Assembly: GCF_022095675.1 (NCBI RefSeq)
Contig: NZ_JAHYSG010000014.1
Coordinates: 62,001-126,000, forward strand
Origin: Dactylosporangium sp. AC04546
Lineage (GTDB): Bacteria; Actinomycetota; Actinomycetes; Mycobacteriales; Micromonosporaceae
Direction: 5' to 3'
Length of the DNA: 64,000 nucleotides
In this document: in pieces, positions 46,160-54,861 of the stretch
How the letters are laid out: every line of letters starts with the position of its first letter
Position numbering within the stretch: the stretch's first letter is position 1
Program-made: the position numbers and the translations under genes
Notes under the pieces: model-generated
What the model saw: the letters and a program-made list of their open reading frames with translations, nothing else
Told to the model about the DNA's origin: nothing
Database searches by the model: none

Positions 46160-46999
46160 CTACTTGACGGCGCCGGCGGTCAGGCCGGCCACAAAGTACC
46201 GCTGGAGGGCGAGGAAGCCGGCGACCACCGGCACGCTCACCACCAGGGACGCGGCCATCACCTGGTTCCAGTACACCTGAAACTGCGTGGAGTAGTTCTG
46301 CAGGCCGACCGCGAGGGTGCGGCTGTGCTCGTCGGTCATGATCGACGCGAACAACACCTCGCCCCAGGCCGTCATGAACGCGTAGACGGTCACGGCGACG
46401 ATGCCGGGAACCGCGGTCGGCAGGATGACCTTGAACAGCGTACGCATCGGCCCGGCCCCGTCGACCTGGGCCGCCTCGTCGAGGCCGCGCGGGATCGAGT
46501 CGAAGTACCCGACCAGCATCCAGATCGAGAACGGCAGGGAGAACGTGAGGTACGTGATGATCAGGCCCAGCCGCGTCTGGTAGAGCTCGAGCCCCACCGT
46601 CGTGCTGAGGTTGACGTAGATGAGGAACAGCGGCAGCAGGAACAGAATGCCGGGGAACATCTGCGTCGACAGCACCGCGACCGAGAACAGCCCCCGGCCG
46701 CGGAAGCGGTAGCGGCTCACCGCGAACGCGGCGAACACGGCGATCGCGACCGAGAACACGGCGGCGATCCCGGCCACGGCGATGCTGTTGAGCAGGTACT
46801 TGCCGAGCGGCACCGTGCTCCACATGTCCACGAACGCCTGGAACGTCGGCGCCGTCGGGATCCAGGTGAAGTCGTTCTGCACGTCCTGCAGCGGCTTCAG
46901 CGCCGAGCTGACCATGACGTACAGCGGCACGAGCACGAACAGCGCCAGGAACGACAGCACGACCCACCGGAACAGCCGCTCCACCCGGCCCTCACGCAT
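46160..46999 (-). CDS. Carbohydrate ABC importer permease (MalG type)
   Basis: 279 residues, six membrane segments. The EAA loop [22 protein letters not shown] contacts the ATPase. The N-terminal [22 protein letters not shown] and the C-terminal [13 protein letters not shown] are typical of MalG/CebG-like sugar permeases. It overlaps the MalF-type gene by 8 bp. No ATPase is encoded, as is usual in actinomycetes, where a shared MsiK-like ATPase serves several importers. Confidence 0.93.
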   Translation of the reverse strand: MREGRVERLFRWVVLSFLALFVLVPLYVMVSSALKPLQDVQNDFTWIPTAPTFQAFVDMWSTVPLGKYLLNSIAVAGIAAVFSVAIAVFAAFAVSRYRFRGRGLFSVAVLSTQMFPGILFLLPLFLIYVNLSTTVGLELYQTRLGLIITYLTFSLPFSIWMLVGYFDSIPRGLDEAAQVDGAGPMRTLFKVILPTAVPGIVAVTVYAFMTAWGEVLFASIMTDEHSRTLAVGLQNYSTQFQVYWNQVMAASLVVSVPVVAGFLALQRYFVAGLTAGAVK

Positions 47000-47999
47000 G
47001 GTGCCTCCGGCGGTTCGTGACGATCAGGTACACGGCGGTCACCAGCAGCAGGAACAGCAGCAGGGCCACGGACATCGCCGAGCCGGTGCCGAAGTCCCAG
47101 GTGCTGAACGAGCTGTCGTAGATGTGGATCGATATCAGGTCGGCTTCGGGCGGCGCCGACCGGCCGAAGAGCACGTACGGCGTGTTGAAGTCGTTGAACG
47201 TCCACAGGAACAGCACCAGGAGCAGGACCTGGTTGATCGGGCGCAGTGACGGCAGGGTCACCGAGCGCAGCCGCCACCAGAAGCCGGCGCCGTCGATCGC
47301 CGCCGCCTCGTACATGTCGGTCGGCACGTTCTGCAGGCCCGCCATGATGCACAGGAACGCGAACGGCCAGGTCCGCCAGACCGACACCGTCAGCAGGGCG
47401 AGGAAGCTGTTCTCCCCGATCAGCCAGAACGGCCGGTCCCCGCCGGCGCCGCCGGCCAGCCCGAGCTGGTCGACCAGGACGTGGTTGACCAGGCCGGTGT
47501 CGCGCTGGAACAGGAAGCCCCAGGTGATGACCGCGGCGTAGACGGGCAGCGCGTACGGGGTGAGGAACAGCGTGCGCAGCAGCGCCCGGCCGCGGAACGG
47601 CCGCTGCAGGAACACCGCCGCCGACATCCCGAAGAGCCAGGAGATCCCGACCGAGAGGGTGGTGTACAGCACGGTCAGCCAGAACGAGTGGAACAGCGCG
47701 CGGCCGGCCTCGGTGCCGGGGTTGAGCGTCGTCGTGTAGTTCGCGAGGCCGACGAACGGCGCCGTCGACCAGTCCTGGATGTGGAACTGCGTCAGCTCGA
47801 GCAGGCTCATCCACACGCCGACGAGCATGGGCACGACGTGGATGGCGATCTCCAGCAGTACCGCGGGAGCCAGGAGGATGTAGGGCAGCTGCCTGCGCAA
47901 CGTGCGGCGGCGCCGCTTCCTCGGGGCGGCGTGCGGCCGCACGTCCCAGCTGGCGTGCGCCGGTGGGCGGCGGCTGCGACTGCTCGTGTAGGTCGTCAT
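46992..47999 (-). CDS. Carbohydrate ABC importer permease (MalF type)
   Basis: 335 residues, six membrane segments and the EAA loop YEAAAIDGAGFWWRLRSVTLP. I start at the ATG ending 47999, directly next to the binding-protein stop; an ATG three codons upstream (48008) would overlap that gene. A basic N-terminus (RKRRRRTLRRQL) precedes the first helix. Partner of the downstream MalG-type permease and the upstream lipoprotein. Confidence 0.92.
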   Translation of the reverse strand: MTTYTSSRSRRPPAHASWDVRPHAAPRKRRRRTLRRQLPYILLAPAVLLEIAIHVVPMLVGVWMSLLELTQFHIQDWSTAPFVGLANYTTTLNPGTEAGRALFHSFWLTVLYTTLSVGISWLFGMSAAVFLQRPFRGRALLRTLFLTPYALPVYAAVITWGFLFQRDTGLVNHVLVDQLGLAGGAGGDRPFWLIGENSFLALLTVSVWRTWPFAFLCIMAGLQNVPTDMYEAAAIDGAGFWWRLRSVTLPSLRPINQVLLLVLFLWTFNDFNTPYVLFGRSAPPEADLISIHIYDSSFSTWDFGTGSAMSVALLLFLLLVTAVYLIVTNRRRHHA

Positions 48000-48000
48000 G

Positions 48001-49287
48001 TCAGCCACGCATCCGTTGCTCGGCGGCCCGCAGGCGGGACCGGACGATGTCCTCGGTCACCGGCTTGTCGTTCGCCGCGGCGGCGAACAGCTCCTTCATC
48101 GTGCTGCCGACAAGGGTCTCGAACTGGCTCTCGGCCGGCACCTGCGGCAGCGGCGCGGCCGTCGCGTTGAGCACCTCGGACAGCACCTTCTGCTCGGGCG
48201 CCTGGAACGCCGGGTCGGCGGCGGCCGCCTTCACCGACGGCAGCGACCCGTACGTGCCGTTCAGGATCACCTGCTCCTCGTCGCTGGTCATGAACTTCAC
48301 GAACTGCATGGCGCCGTCGAGGTTCTGGCTGCGCCGGAACACCGCGATGTTGATACCGGCGACCATGCTGTTGACCTTCCGGCTGCCGGCCGGCGGCTGG
48401 GCGAGGAACGGCACCGGCGCGACGCCGTACTCCTCGGGGCTCATGCCCTGCGCGCGGAACGCCGAGCCGGCCGCCTGCCAGAGCAGCATCGCGGCCTTGC
48501 GGTTGGCGAAGTCGGACTGCGACTCGTTCTTGGCGTACTCGGCGTTGCTGGGATTGACGATCTTGTCGACCGCCATGAGGTCGACGTACCGCTTGATCGC
48601 CTTGACGTTGGCGGCGGTGTCGAACGTGGGCTTCCCGCTGTCGTCGAACCACTCCCCGCCGTACTGCTGACTGAAGGTGAAGGCGTGATGCGCGTTCTCC
48701 GACGGGTTGGCGCCCTCGATCGCCAGCCCCCACTGCTTGTCCCTGGTCAGCCGCTTGCCGACCGCGACCAGGTCCTCCCAGGTCGCCGGCGGGCGCTCGA
48801 CGCCGGCGTCGGCGAACATCTGCTTGTTGTAGTAGAGCGCGTACGACAGCGAGTAGAGCGGCACCGCGGTCGGCGGCTTGCCGGGCGCGCCGGCGGCCGC
48901 GAGCGCGGCCGGCACGAACCGGTCCCGCCCGCCGATCTTCGCCATCGCCGCGTCGTCGAACGACACGAGGGCGTTCGTCGCCTGCAGCGAGGCCGACCAG
49001 GTGTTGCCGATGTTGACCACGTCGGGGCCCTTGCCCGAGGTGGCCGCGGCGAGCAGCCGGTTGAGCAGGTCCGACCAGGGCACCACCTCGAGCCGGACAC
49101 GGATGCCCGTGCGCTGCTCGAACTTCGCCAGCTCCGGCTGCAGCGTCTGTTTGTCGAACTCCAGGCTGCTGCCCTGGTTGCTGGCCCAGTAGGTGATCGT
49201 CCGTCCGTCGGACTCGGTTCGCATGTAGCCGCAGCCCGCGAGGAGGGCGGCTCCGGCGAGCGCGGCGAACTGTCGGCGGGTGGGCAC
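48001..49287 (-). CDS. Sugar-binding lipoprotein of ABC importer
   Basis: 428-residue extracytoplasmic solute-binding protein. Twin-arginine-like MPTRRQFAAL is followed by the lipobox LLAGC (Cys19). Family 1 binding-protein features: FEQRTGIRVRLEVVPWSDLLNRL, GKGPDVVNIGNTWSA and YYNKQMFADAGVERPPATWEDL. With a beta-glucosidase in the same unit, a beta-glucoside or cello-oligosaccharide ligand is likely. First gene of the unit; a ROK regulator is divergent. Confidence 0.93.
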   Translation of the reverse strand: MPTRRQFAALAGAALLAGCGYMRTESDGRTITYWASNQGSSLEFDKQTLQPELAKFEQRTGIRVRLEVVPWSDLLNRLLAAATSGKGPDVVNIGNTWSASLQATNALVSFDDAAMAKIGGRDRFVPAALAAAGAPGKPPTAVPLYSLSYALYYNKQMFADAGVERPPATWEDLVAVGKRLTRDKQWGLAIEGANPSENAHHAFTFSQQYGGEWFDDSGKPTFDTAANVKAIKRYVDLMAVDKIVNPSNAEYAKNESQSDFANRKAAMLLWQAAGSAFRAQGMSPEEYGVAPVPFLAQPPAGSRKVNSMVAGINIAVFRRSQNLDGAMQFVKFMTSDEEQVILNGTYGSLPSVKAAAADPAFQAPEQKVLSEVLNATAAPLPQVPAESQFETLVGSTMKELFAAAANDKPVTEDIVRSRLRAAEQRMRG

Positions 49288-49359
49288 GCTCGTCTGCCTT
49301 CTGGTGGGTTTCCGGCGCGGCGGCTGGGGTGTGGCCGAACCGTTTCCATCGAGACTTAA

Positions 49360-49375
49360 TTAATGTCGCCATTAA
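49360..49375. promoter_or_regulatory. AT-rich palindrome between sugar importer and ROK gene
   Basis: TTAATG-TCGC-CATTAA is a perfect 6+4+6 palindrome in a run of A/T (49355-49376) that stands out in this GC-rich sequence. It lies about 73 bp before the importer start and 74 bp before the ROK start. A ROK repressor governing both directions would bind here. Confidence 0.55.
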
Positions 49376-49448
49376 AGTGGGACGTCACTGAGCGCGTCAA
49401 GGGCGGGCTCTACAGTGGCGCGCAGCGAACGAAGACGGGGTACTCGGG

Positions 49449-50645
49449 GTGGAACTGGAGCGGGCGACCAACCGCAGCGTCCGGCAGCGCAACCGGTCCG
49501 CCCTGCTCACCCGGCTGTTCCTCGACGGGCCGCTGACCCGCCAGGACCTGTCCCGCGGCACCGGCCTGAGCCAGCCGGCGGTGAGCAACGTGGTCGGCGA
49601 CCTCATCGACGACGGCCTCGTGGTGGAGGCCGGCGCGTGCGAGTCCGACGGCGGCCGGCCGAGCATGATGCTGCGGGTCGCGCCCAGGTTCGGGGTGGTC
49701 GCCGGCGTCGACGTCGGCGAGACCCGGGTGCGGGTCGAGCTGTTCGACCTCGCGATGAGCCAGCTGGCCTCGGTCGACCACCCGATCGACCCGTCCCGCG
49801 CGTCGCCGTCGCTGATCGTGCGGCACATCGCGGCCGGCCTGCGCACGGTGACGGCGCCCTACCCGGACGTCCTCGGGGTCGGCGTCGGCGTGTCCGGGAT
49901 CGTCCAGCAGGGTCCCGAGCCGCGGGTGTACGCGCAGACGCTCGGCTGGGACGGCGTCCCGCTCGGCGCGCTGCTGCGCGAGGTGACCGACCTGCCGCTG
50001 TACATCGACAACGGTGCGAAGACCCTCGGCCAGGCCGAGATGTGGTTCGGCGCCGGCCGGGGCAGCCGGCACGCGGTGTTCGCCCTGGTCGGCTCGGGCG
50101 TCGGCGCGGCCGTCGTGACGAACGGCGCGACCTACCGCGGCGCCTCCAGCAGCGCGGGGGAGTGGGGCCACACGACGCTGGTGTACGGCGGGCGGCCGTG
50201 CCGGTGCGGCTCGCGCGGCTGCCTGGAGGCGTACGTGGGCGCGGAGGGCATCCTGGACCGCTACCGCGCGGCGCGCCGTGGCCGCCCTGCCCCGGGCGAC
50301 GACGAGGAGTCGCAGATCACCGCGCTGGTGGCGGCGGCCGCGACGGGCGGCGGCACGGCCCGCACCGTCCTCGACGAGACCGCCGGCTACCTCGGCGCCG
50401 GTGTGGCCAACCTGATCAACCTGTTCAACCCGGAGCGGGTGGTGCTGGGCGGCTGGACGGGGATGGCGCTGGGCTCGCTGCTGCCGCAGATCCGCGACTC
50501 GGCTGCCCGGCACGCGCTGCGGCAGCCGTTCGAGCAGGCCCGGATCGAGCTGGGGCAGCTGGGGGTGGACGCGGTGGCGCTGGGCGCGGCGACGCTGCCG
50601 GTGGCGCGGCTCCTCCAGGAGGGCGGCACCCGCCCTCTCCCGTGA
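49449..50645 (+). CDS. ROK family transcriptional regulator
   Basis: 398 residues. N-terminal winged HTH (about 12-75: SALLTRLFLDGPLTRQDLSRGT, GLSQPAVSNVVGDLIDDGLV) and a sugar-kinase-like domain with GVDVGETRVRVEL, SSAGEWGHTTL and the zinc motif CRCGSRGCLEAY. The phosphate-loop glycine motif is weak, so it is a regulator of NagC/XylR type, not a kinase. Divergent from the beta-glucoside importer, which it probably represses until a sugar binds. Confidence 0.92.
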   Translation: MELERATNRSVRQRNRSALLTRLFLDGPLTRQDLSRGTGLSQPAVSNVVGDLIDDGLVVEAGACESDGGRPSMMLRVAPRFGVVAGVDVGETRVRVELFDLAMSQLASVDHPIDPSRASPSLIVRHIAAGLRTVTAPYPDVLGVGVGVSGIVQQGPEPRVYAQTLGWDGVPLGALLREVTDLPLYIDNGAKTLGQAEMWFGAGRGSRHAVFALVGSGVGAAVVTNGATYRGASSSAGEWGHTTLVYGGRPCRCGSRGCLEAYVGAEGILDRYRAARRGRPAPGDDEESQITALVAAAATGGGTARTVLDETAGYLGAGVANLINLFNPERVVLGGWTGMALGSLLPQIRDSAARHALRQPFEQARIELGQLGVDAVALGAATLPVARLLQEGGTRPLP

Positions 50646-51103
50646 CGCCTGCGCTGCGCTCGCTCGCCGTTCGCGTTTTTGTTGACGTTGGTCGATCTAC
50701 CCTCGCTGTTCGAGATCGACGTGAAGGTGGATCGACCAACGTCGAGGCGTGACCGTGGCCCGAGGCTCCGCGCTTCCAGATCGATGGAAGATTCTGGCTG
50801 TCCGGACAGCCATTTCGCTCCTTCGATCATGGGTGCGCGGCGGAGTCGGGCGTCGGGACGGCTTCGTCGCCACCCGCGGCGTCCGCGGGTCGTGCTCCTC
50901 GTTGACGTTGGTCGATCTGCCTCGCCGGGCGGCTGGCGGTCGGGCGTGGTCGGGTGTTGGGGTCTGCTGGTTGCCGGCCAGGGGCGGGTGCCGGGTTCGG
51001 GTAGTGGGGAAGCGGCCCGCGGGGAGCTCGGTGCGGTCGGGCGGCGGCGCGCGTCCCGGTGTGGCGTCAGCTGGTGGATGGTCGCCGATCTGATGGCGAA
51101 GTT
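50646..51103. other. Non-genic region before the repeat array
   Basis: No gene is supported. Frames on both strands are open only because of biased composition. The notable content is the nested palindrome copy C (50775-50832) and two copies of a TTGACGTTGGTCGATC-like string (near 50682 and 50902) followed by GC-rich filler. Confidence 0.5.
50775..50832. repeat. Nested palindrome, copy C of a dispersed element
   Basis: The inner stem TGGCTG (50795-50800) and CAGCCA (50807-50812) with a 6-nt loop (TCCGGA, itself palindromic) is identical to copies A and B. The outer arms carry CCAGATCGATGGAAG on the left and CCTTCGATCATGGG on the right, so pairing is imperfect but the GATC and GGAA blocks are kept. 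It lies about 130 bp past the ROK stop. Confidence 0.75.
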
Positions 51104-51792
51104 GGTCGGTCGACCGACCTGCGCAACCCCTCGGTCGGGCGACCGACCTGCGCAACCCCTCGGTCGGGCGACCGACCGAGGGCGGGCGCGGACCGGTTCG
51201 TGCTGGGGTTCGGTCGGTCGACCGACCGTGTATTGCCCTCGGTCGGGCGACCGACCGACCGTGCCTTGCCCCTCGGTCGGGCGACCGGCCGGTCCGTGCT
51301 GGGGTTGGTCGGTCGACCGACCGGCCGGTTCGTGCCCCTCTTCGGTCGGGCGACCGGCCGACCGTGCCTTGCCATCGGTCTGTCGACCGACCGATCCGTG
51401 GCGGTGTTCGGTCGGGCGACCGGCCGACCGTGCCTTGCCATCGGTCTGTCGACCGACCGATCCGTGGCGGTGTTCGGTCGGGCGACCGGCCGACCGTGCC
51501 TTGCCATCGGTCTGTCGACCGACCGATCCGTGGCGGTGTTCGGTCGGGCGACCGGCCGACCGTGCCTTGCCATCGGTCTGTCGACCGACCGATCCGTGGC
51601 GGTGTTCGGTCGGGCGACCGGCCGGTCCGTGCTGGGGTTCGGTCGGTCGACCGACCGGCCGGTCCGTGCCCCTCTTCGGTCGGGCGACTGACCGACTGTG
51701 CCTTGCCATCGGTCTGTCGACCGACCGGTTCGTGGCGGTGTTCGGTCGGGCGACCGACCGGTCCGTGCCGGTCTTCGGTCGGGCGCCCGACC
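51104..51792. repeat. 21-unit array of 33-bp palindromic repeats
   Basis: Twenty-one units begin at 51104, 51133, 51162, 51212, 51241, 51275, 51307, 51344, 51377, 51410, 51443, 51476, 51509, 51542, 51575, 51608, 51641, 51678, 51711, 51744 and 51777. The core is GGTCGGTCGACCGACC, a perfect 16-bp palindrome at 51104, 51212, 51307 and 51641; variants are GGTCGGGCGACCGRCC and GGTCTGTCGACCGACC. From 51377 the pitch is mostly 33 bp, and 66-bp double units are identical four times over 51361-51624. Frames are open on both strands simply because 33 is divisible by 3. Confidence 0.95.
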
Positions 51793-51818
51793 GAGGGCTC
51801 GGCGCCGTGGTGGCCACC

Positions 51819-51836
51819 TGAGAGAGCGATCTCCCA
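51819..51836. promoter_or_regulatory. LacI-type operator, imperfect copy
   Basis: TGAGAGAGCGATCTCCCA is an imperfect version of the palindrome at 51920-51937 (CGAT instead of the central CGCT, and CCC for CTC). The 101-bp centre-to-centre distance could allow looping between the two sites. It resembles the GAGCGCTC core recognised by actinomycete LacI-family repressors such as CebR. Confidence 0.6.
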
Positions 51837-51856
51837 GACTTCGGGCATCCGGGATA

Positions 51857-51910
51857 AATTACGTCGTAATTGATTGATGTCTTGACGGGTGGGTCACGGC
51901 GGCGTAACAC
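51857..51910 (+). promoter_or_regulatory. Promoter of the F5/8C beta-helix gene
   Basis: TTGACG (51882-51887) and TAACAC (51905-51910) are separated by exactly 17 bp, a good actinomycete sigma-70-like promoter. Just upstream, AATTAC-GTC-GTAATT (51857-51871) is a second small palindrome in an AT-rich island. The LacI-type operator starts about 10 bp after the -10 box, around the expected transcription start, a position for steric repression. Confidence 0.6.
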
Positions 51911-51919
51911 TCGTCTACC

Positions 51920-51937
51920 TGAGAGAGCGCTCTCTCA
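51920..51937. promoter_or_regulatory. LacI-type operator, perfect palindrome
   Basis: TGAGAGAGCGCTCTCTCA is a perfect 18-bp palindrome with the central CG-type GCGC of LacI-family operators, close to the CebR box TGGGAGCGCTCCCA. It sits between the promoter and the ATG at 52023. No LacI-family gene is encoded in the window, so the repressor acts in trans. Confidence 0.8.
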
Positions 51938-52022
51938 TACTCGCTGCGCAGCACGACCGGGAACCGCCAACCCCACCCGGTACGGGAATCCCCGCCAGGT
52001 CCCCCGACTGACAGGCAGGATC

Positions 52023-54683
52023 ATGAAATTTCCGCGTTTGTCGCGCTATCCCACGCTCCGGCGCTGGCTCCTCGGCGGCGCCGCCACCCTGATGCTCTCG
52101 GTCGGCGTGGTCGCCGTGGCGCTGCCCAACGCCAGCGCCGCCCCGACCCTGCTGTCCCAAGGTAAGCCCACCACCGCCTCCTCGACCGAGAACGCCGGCA
52201 CCCCCGCCACCGCCGCGACCGACGGCAACACCGGCACCCGGTGGTCCAGCGCCTTCAGCGACCCCCAGTGGATCCAGGTCGACCTGGGCCAGACGGCCAA
52301 CCTCACCCAGGTCGTGCTCAACTGGGAGGCGGCGTCGGCCAAGGCCTTCCAGGTCCAGGTCTCCGGCAACGGCACCACCTGGACCGACGTGTACACCACC
52401 ACGACCGGCGCGGGCGGCGTGCAGACGCTCAACGTGAGCGGCTCCGGCCGCTACGTGCGCGTGTACGGCACGCAGCGCAATTTGACCGCGTACGGGTACT
52501 CGCTCTGGGAGTTCCAGGTCTACGGGGAGGTCGGGCCGACCGACCCGCCGTCGGGCACCTGCGGGCCGGTCAACCGCGCGATCAACCGGCCGGTGACCGC
52601 CTCCTCCACCGAGAACGCCGGCACGCCGGCCTCCGCGGCCGTCGACGGCAACACCGGGACCCGCTGGTCCAGTGCCGCGAGCGACCCGCAGTGGATCACC
52701 GTGGACCTCGGCGCGTCGTACGCGATCTGCCGGGTGGTCCTGCGGTGGGAGGCCGCGTACGCGAGCGCCTTCCAGATCCAGACGTCGAACGACAACGCCG
52801 CCTTCACCAACGTCTACTCGACGACGACCGGCACCGGCGGTACACAAACGATCGATGTCACCGGCACGGGACGCTATGTGCGCGTGTACGCCACCGCCCG
52901 GGCGACCCAGTGGGGTGACTCGCTGTGGGAGTTCGAGGTGTACGTGCGCGACAACACGCCGCCGAGCAGCAGCCCGCCCACGAGCAGCGGGCCGGTCGAG
53001 CCGACCGACCCGAAGAACCCCAACTTCGGCCCGAACGTGTTCGTGTACGACCCGTCGCAGGCCGCGGCCGCGCAGACGAAGCTCAACCAGATCTTCACCG
53101 CGCAGGAGACCAACCAGTTCGGCACCAACCGGTACGCGGTGCTGTACAAGCCGGGCACCTACACGCAGGACGTCAACCTCGGCTTCTACACGACCGTGCA
53201 CGGCCTGGGCATGTCGCCCGACGACGTGAACCTCAACGGCCACGTGCGGGTCGAGGCGACCTGGTTCGGCGGCAACGCGACGCAGAACTTCTGGCGCGGC
53301 GCCGAGAACCTTTCGGTGACCCTGCCCGGCACGGGCAACGGCGTCCAGGTCGAGCGGTGGGCCGTGGCGCAGGCGGTGCCGTACCGCCGCATGCACCTCA
53401 AGGGCGCCAACAACCAGATCCAGCTGTGGAACGGCGGCGACGGCTGGTCCAGCGGCGGCCTGATGGCCGACACCAAGGTCGACGGCCAGGTCGTGTCGGG
53501 CTCGCAGCAGCAGTGGTACAGCAGGAACAGCGAGTTCGGCAGCTGGGCCGGATCGGTGTGGAACATGGTGTTCCAGGGCGTCACCGGCGCGCCGCCGAAC
53601 AACTTCCCGAACCCGTCGCACACCGTCATCCCCACCACGCCGGTCTCCCGTGAGAAGCCGTTCCTGTACATCGACGGCACCGGCACCTACCGCGTCTTCG
53701 TCCCGGCCCTGCAGACCAACTCGTCCGGCACGAGCTGGTACAACAAGACCCCGCAGGGCCAGTCGATCTCGCTCGACCAGTTCTACGTCGTGCGGCCCGG
53801 GGCCACCGCGGCCCAGATCAACGCGGCCCTGGCGGCCGGCCGGCACCTGCTGGTCACGCCCGGCGTGTACCACCTGAACCAGACGCTGCAGATCAACAAC
53901 CCGAACACGGTCGTGCTCGGGCTCGGCCTCGCCACGCTCATCCCGGACAACGGCATCACCGCGATCCGGGTGGCGGACGTCGACGGCGTCAAGCTCGCCG
54001 GCATCCTGGTCGACGCCGGTACCACCAACTCGCCCACCCTCGTCGAGGTCGGCCCGGCCGGCTCCTCGGCCAGCCACGCGGCCAACCCGACCTCGCTGCA
54101 CGACGTGTTCTTCCGCGTCGGCGGCTACATCGCCGGCAAGGCCACGGTCAGCCTCCAGGTCAACAGCAACAACGTGATCGGCGACCACATGTGGATCTGG
54201 CGCGCCGACCACGGCAACGCCGGCACCGTCGGCTGGACGGTGAACCCGGGCGACACCGGCATGGTCGTCAACGGCAACAACGTGACGATGGAGGGCCTGT
54301 TCGTCGAGCACTACCAGAAGTACCAGGTGATCTGGAACGGCAACGGCGGGCGCACGTACTTCTTCCAGAACGAGATGCCGTACGACCCGCCGAACCAGGC
54401 CGGCTGGATGAACGGGGCGACCCGCGGGTACGCCGCGTACAAGGTGGCCGACTCGGTGACCACGCACGAGGCCTGGGGCCTGGGCAGCTACTGCTACTTC
54501 AACGTCAACCCCGCGGTCGTCGGGGAGCGGTCGTTCGAGGTACCGGTGAAGGCCGGAATCCAGTTCCACAACATGGTCAGCGTCTCGCTCGGCGGCGTCG
54601 GCACGATCAACCACGTCATCAACAACACCGCCGGCCCGGCGAACACGGCGAACCAGATCGTGTACGTCACCAGCGGCCCGTAG
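52023..54683 (+). CDS. Secreted two-F5/8C-domain beta-helix protein
   Basis: 886 residues. Signal peptide: basic RYPTLRRW, then LLGGAATLMLSVGVVAVALP with cleavage near NASA-AP. Two coagulation-factor-5/8 type C (CBM32-like) domains follow (about 45-165 and 190-300), each with ASSTENAGTP and DGNTGTRWSS, typical galactose/glucan-binding modules. A Pro/Ser/Thr linker leads to a large C-terminal domain (about 330-886) of pectate-lyase-like beta-helix type, e.g. VVLGLGLATLIPDNG and YQVIWNGNGGRTYFFQNEMPYDPP. Close relatives occur in streptomycetes (from memory). Probably a polysaccharide-active enzyme; catalytic residues not assigned. Confidence 0.88.
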   Translation: MKFPRLSRYPTLRRWLLGGAATLMLSVGVVAVALPNASAAPTLLSQGKPTTASSTENAGTPATAATDGNTGTRWSSAFSDPQWIQVDLGQTANLTQVVLNWEAASAKAFQVQVSGNGTTWTDVYTTTTGAGGVQTLNVSGSGRYVRVYGTQRNLTAYGYSLWEFQVYGEVGPTDPPSGTCGPVNRAINRPVTASSTENAGTPASAAVDGNTGTRWSSAASDPQWITVDLGASYAICRVVLRWEAAYASAFQIQTSNDNAAFTNVYSTTTGTGGTQTIDVTGTGRYVRVYATARATQWGDSLWEFEVYVRDNTPPSSSPPTSSGPVEPTDPKNPNFGPNVFVYDPSQAAAAQTKLNQIFTAQETNQFGTNRYAVLYKPGTYTQDVNLGFYTTVHGLGMSPDDVNLNGHVRVEATWFGGNATQNFWRGAENLSVTLPGTGNGVQVERWAVAQAVPYRRMHLKGANNQIQLWNGGDGWSSGGLMADTKVDGQVVSGSQQQWYSRNSEFGSWAGSVWNMVFQGVTGAPPNNFPNPSHTVIPTTPVSREKPFLYIDGTGTYRVFVPALQTNSSGTSWYNKTPQGQSISLDQFYVVRPGATAAQINAALAAGRHLLVTPGVYHLNQTLQINNPNTVVLGLGLATLIPDNGITAIRVADVDGVKLAGILVDAGTTNSPTLVEVGPAGSSASHAANPTSLHDVFFRVGGYIAGKATVSLQVNSNNVIGDHMWIWRADHGNAGTVGWTVNPGDTGMVVNGNNVTMEGLFVEHYQKYQVIWNGNGGRTYFFQNEMPYDPPNQAGWMNGATRGYAAYKVADSVTTHEAWGLGSYCYFNVNPAVVGERSFEVPVKAGIQFHNMVSVSLGGVGTINHVINNTAGPANTANQIVYVTSGP

Positions 54684-54709
54684 GTCCACCCTCCCGGTAA
54701 CACCCGTTC

Positions 54710-54744
54710 GAGCCGGAAGACCTCCCGCCCAGGTCTTCCGGCTC
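54710..54744 (+). terminator. Terminator hairpin after the beta-helix gene
   Basis: GAGCCGGAAGACCT (54710-54723) and AGGTCTTCCGGCTC (54731-54744) are perfect 14-bp complements with a 7-nt loop, 27 bp after the stop codon. There is no T-run, but the strength and position indicate a terminator. Confidence 0.85.
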
Positions 54745-54839
54745 GGCGGCTGTCCGTCGACCGACGGACAACCGGTTCATTCGATCGATCCTCATGCGTG
54801 GTCCGTCGACGCACGACGATCGATGTCATGAGGCACATC

Positions 54840-54854
54840 GAGATTTCGAATCTC
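54840..54854. other. Small palindrome at the breakpoint of the response regulator
   Basis: GAGATT-TCG-AATCTC is a perfect 6-bp inverted repeat with 3-bp centre, located directly before the point where homology to response regulators begins (54862). The surrounding 60 bp are AT-richer and contain several CGATCGATC-type strings. It may mark a deletion or insertion scar. Confidence 0.4.
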
Positions 54855-54861
54855 ATCGAGT

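Noticed and set aside
51104..51792. CRISPR array
   Set aside because: Spacers are only about 13-21 bp, recur identically and no cas gene is present; this is a tandem repeat, not CRISPR.
50387..51910. Long repeat-encoded proteins on both strands over the 33-bp array
   Set aside because: Because 33 bp is 11 codons, several frames stay open on both strands; none has a ribosome site, signal or domain, and the constraint visible is on the DNA palindrome.
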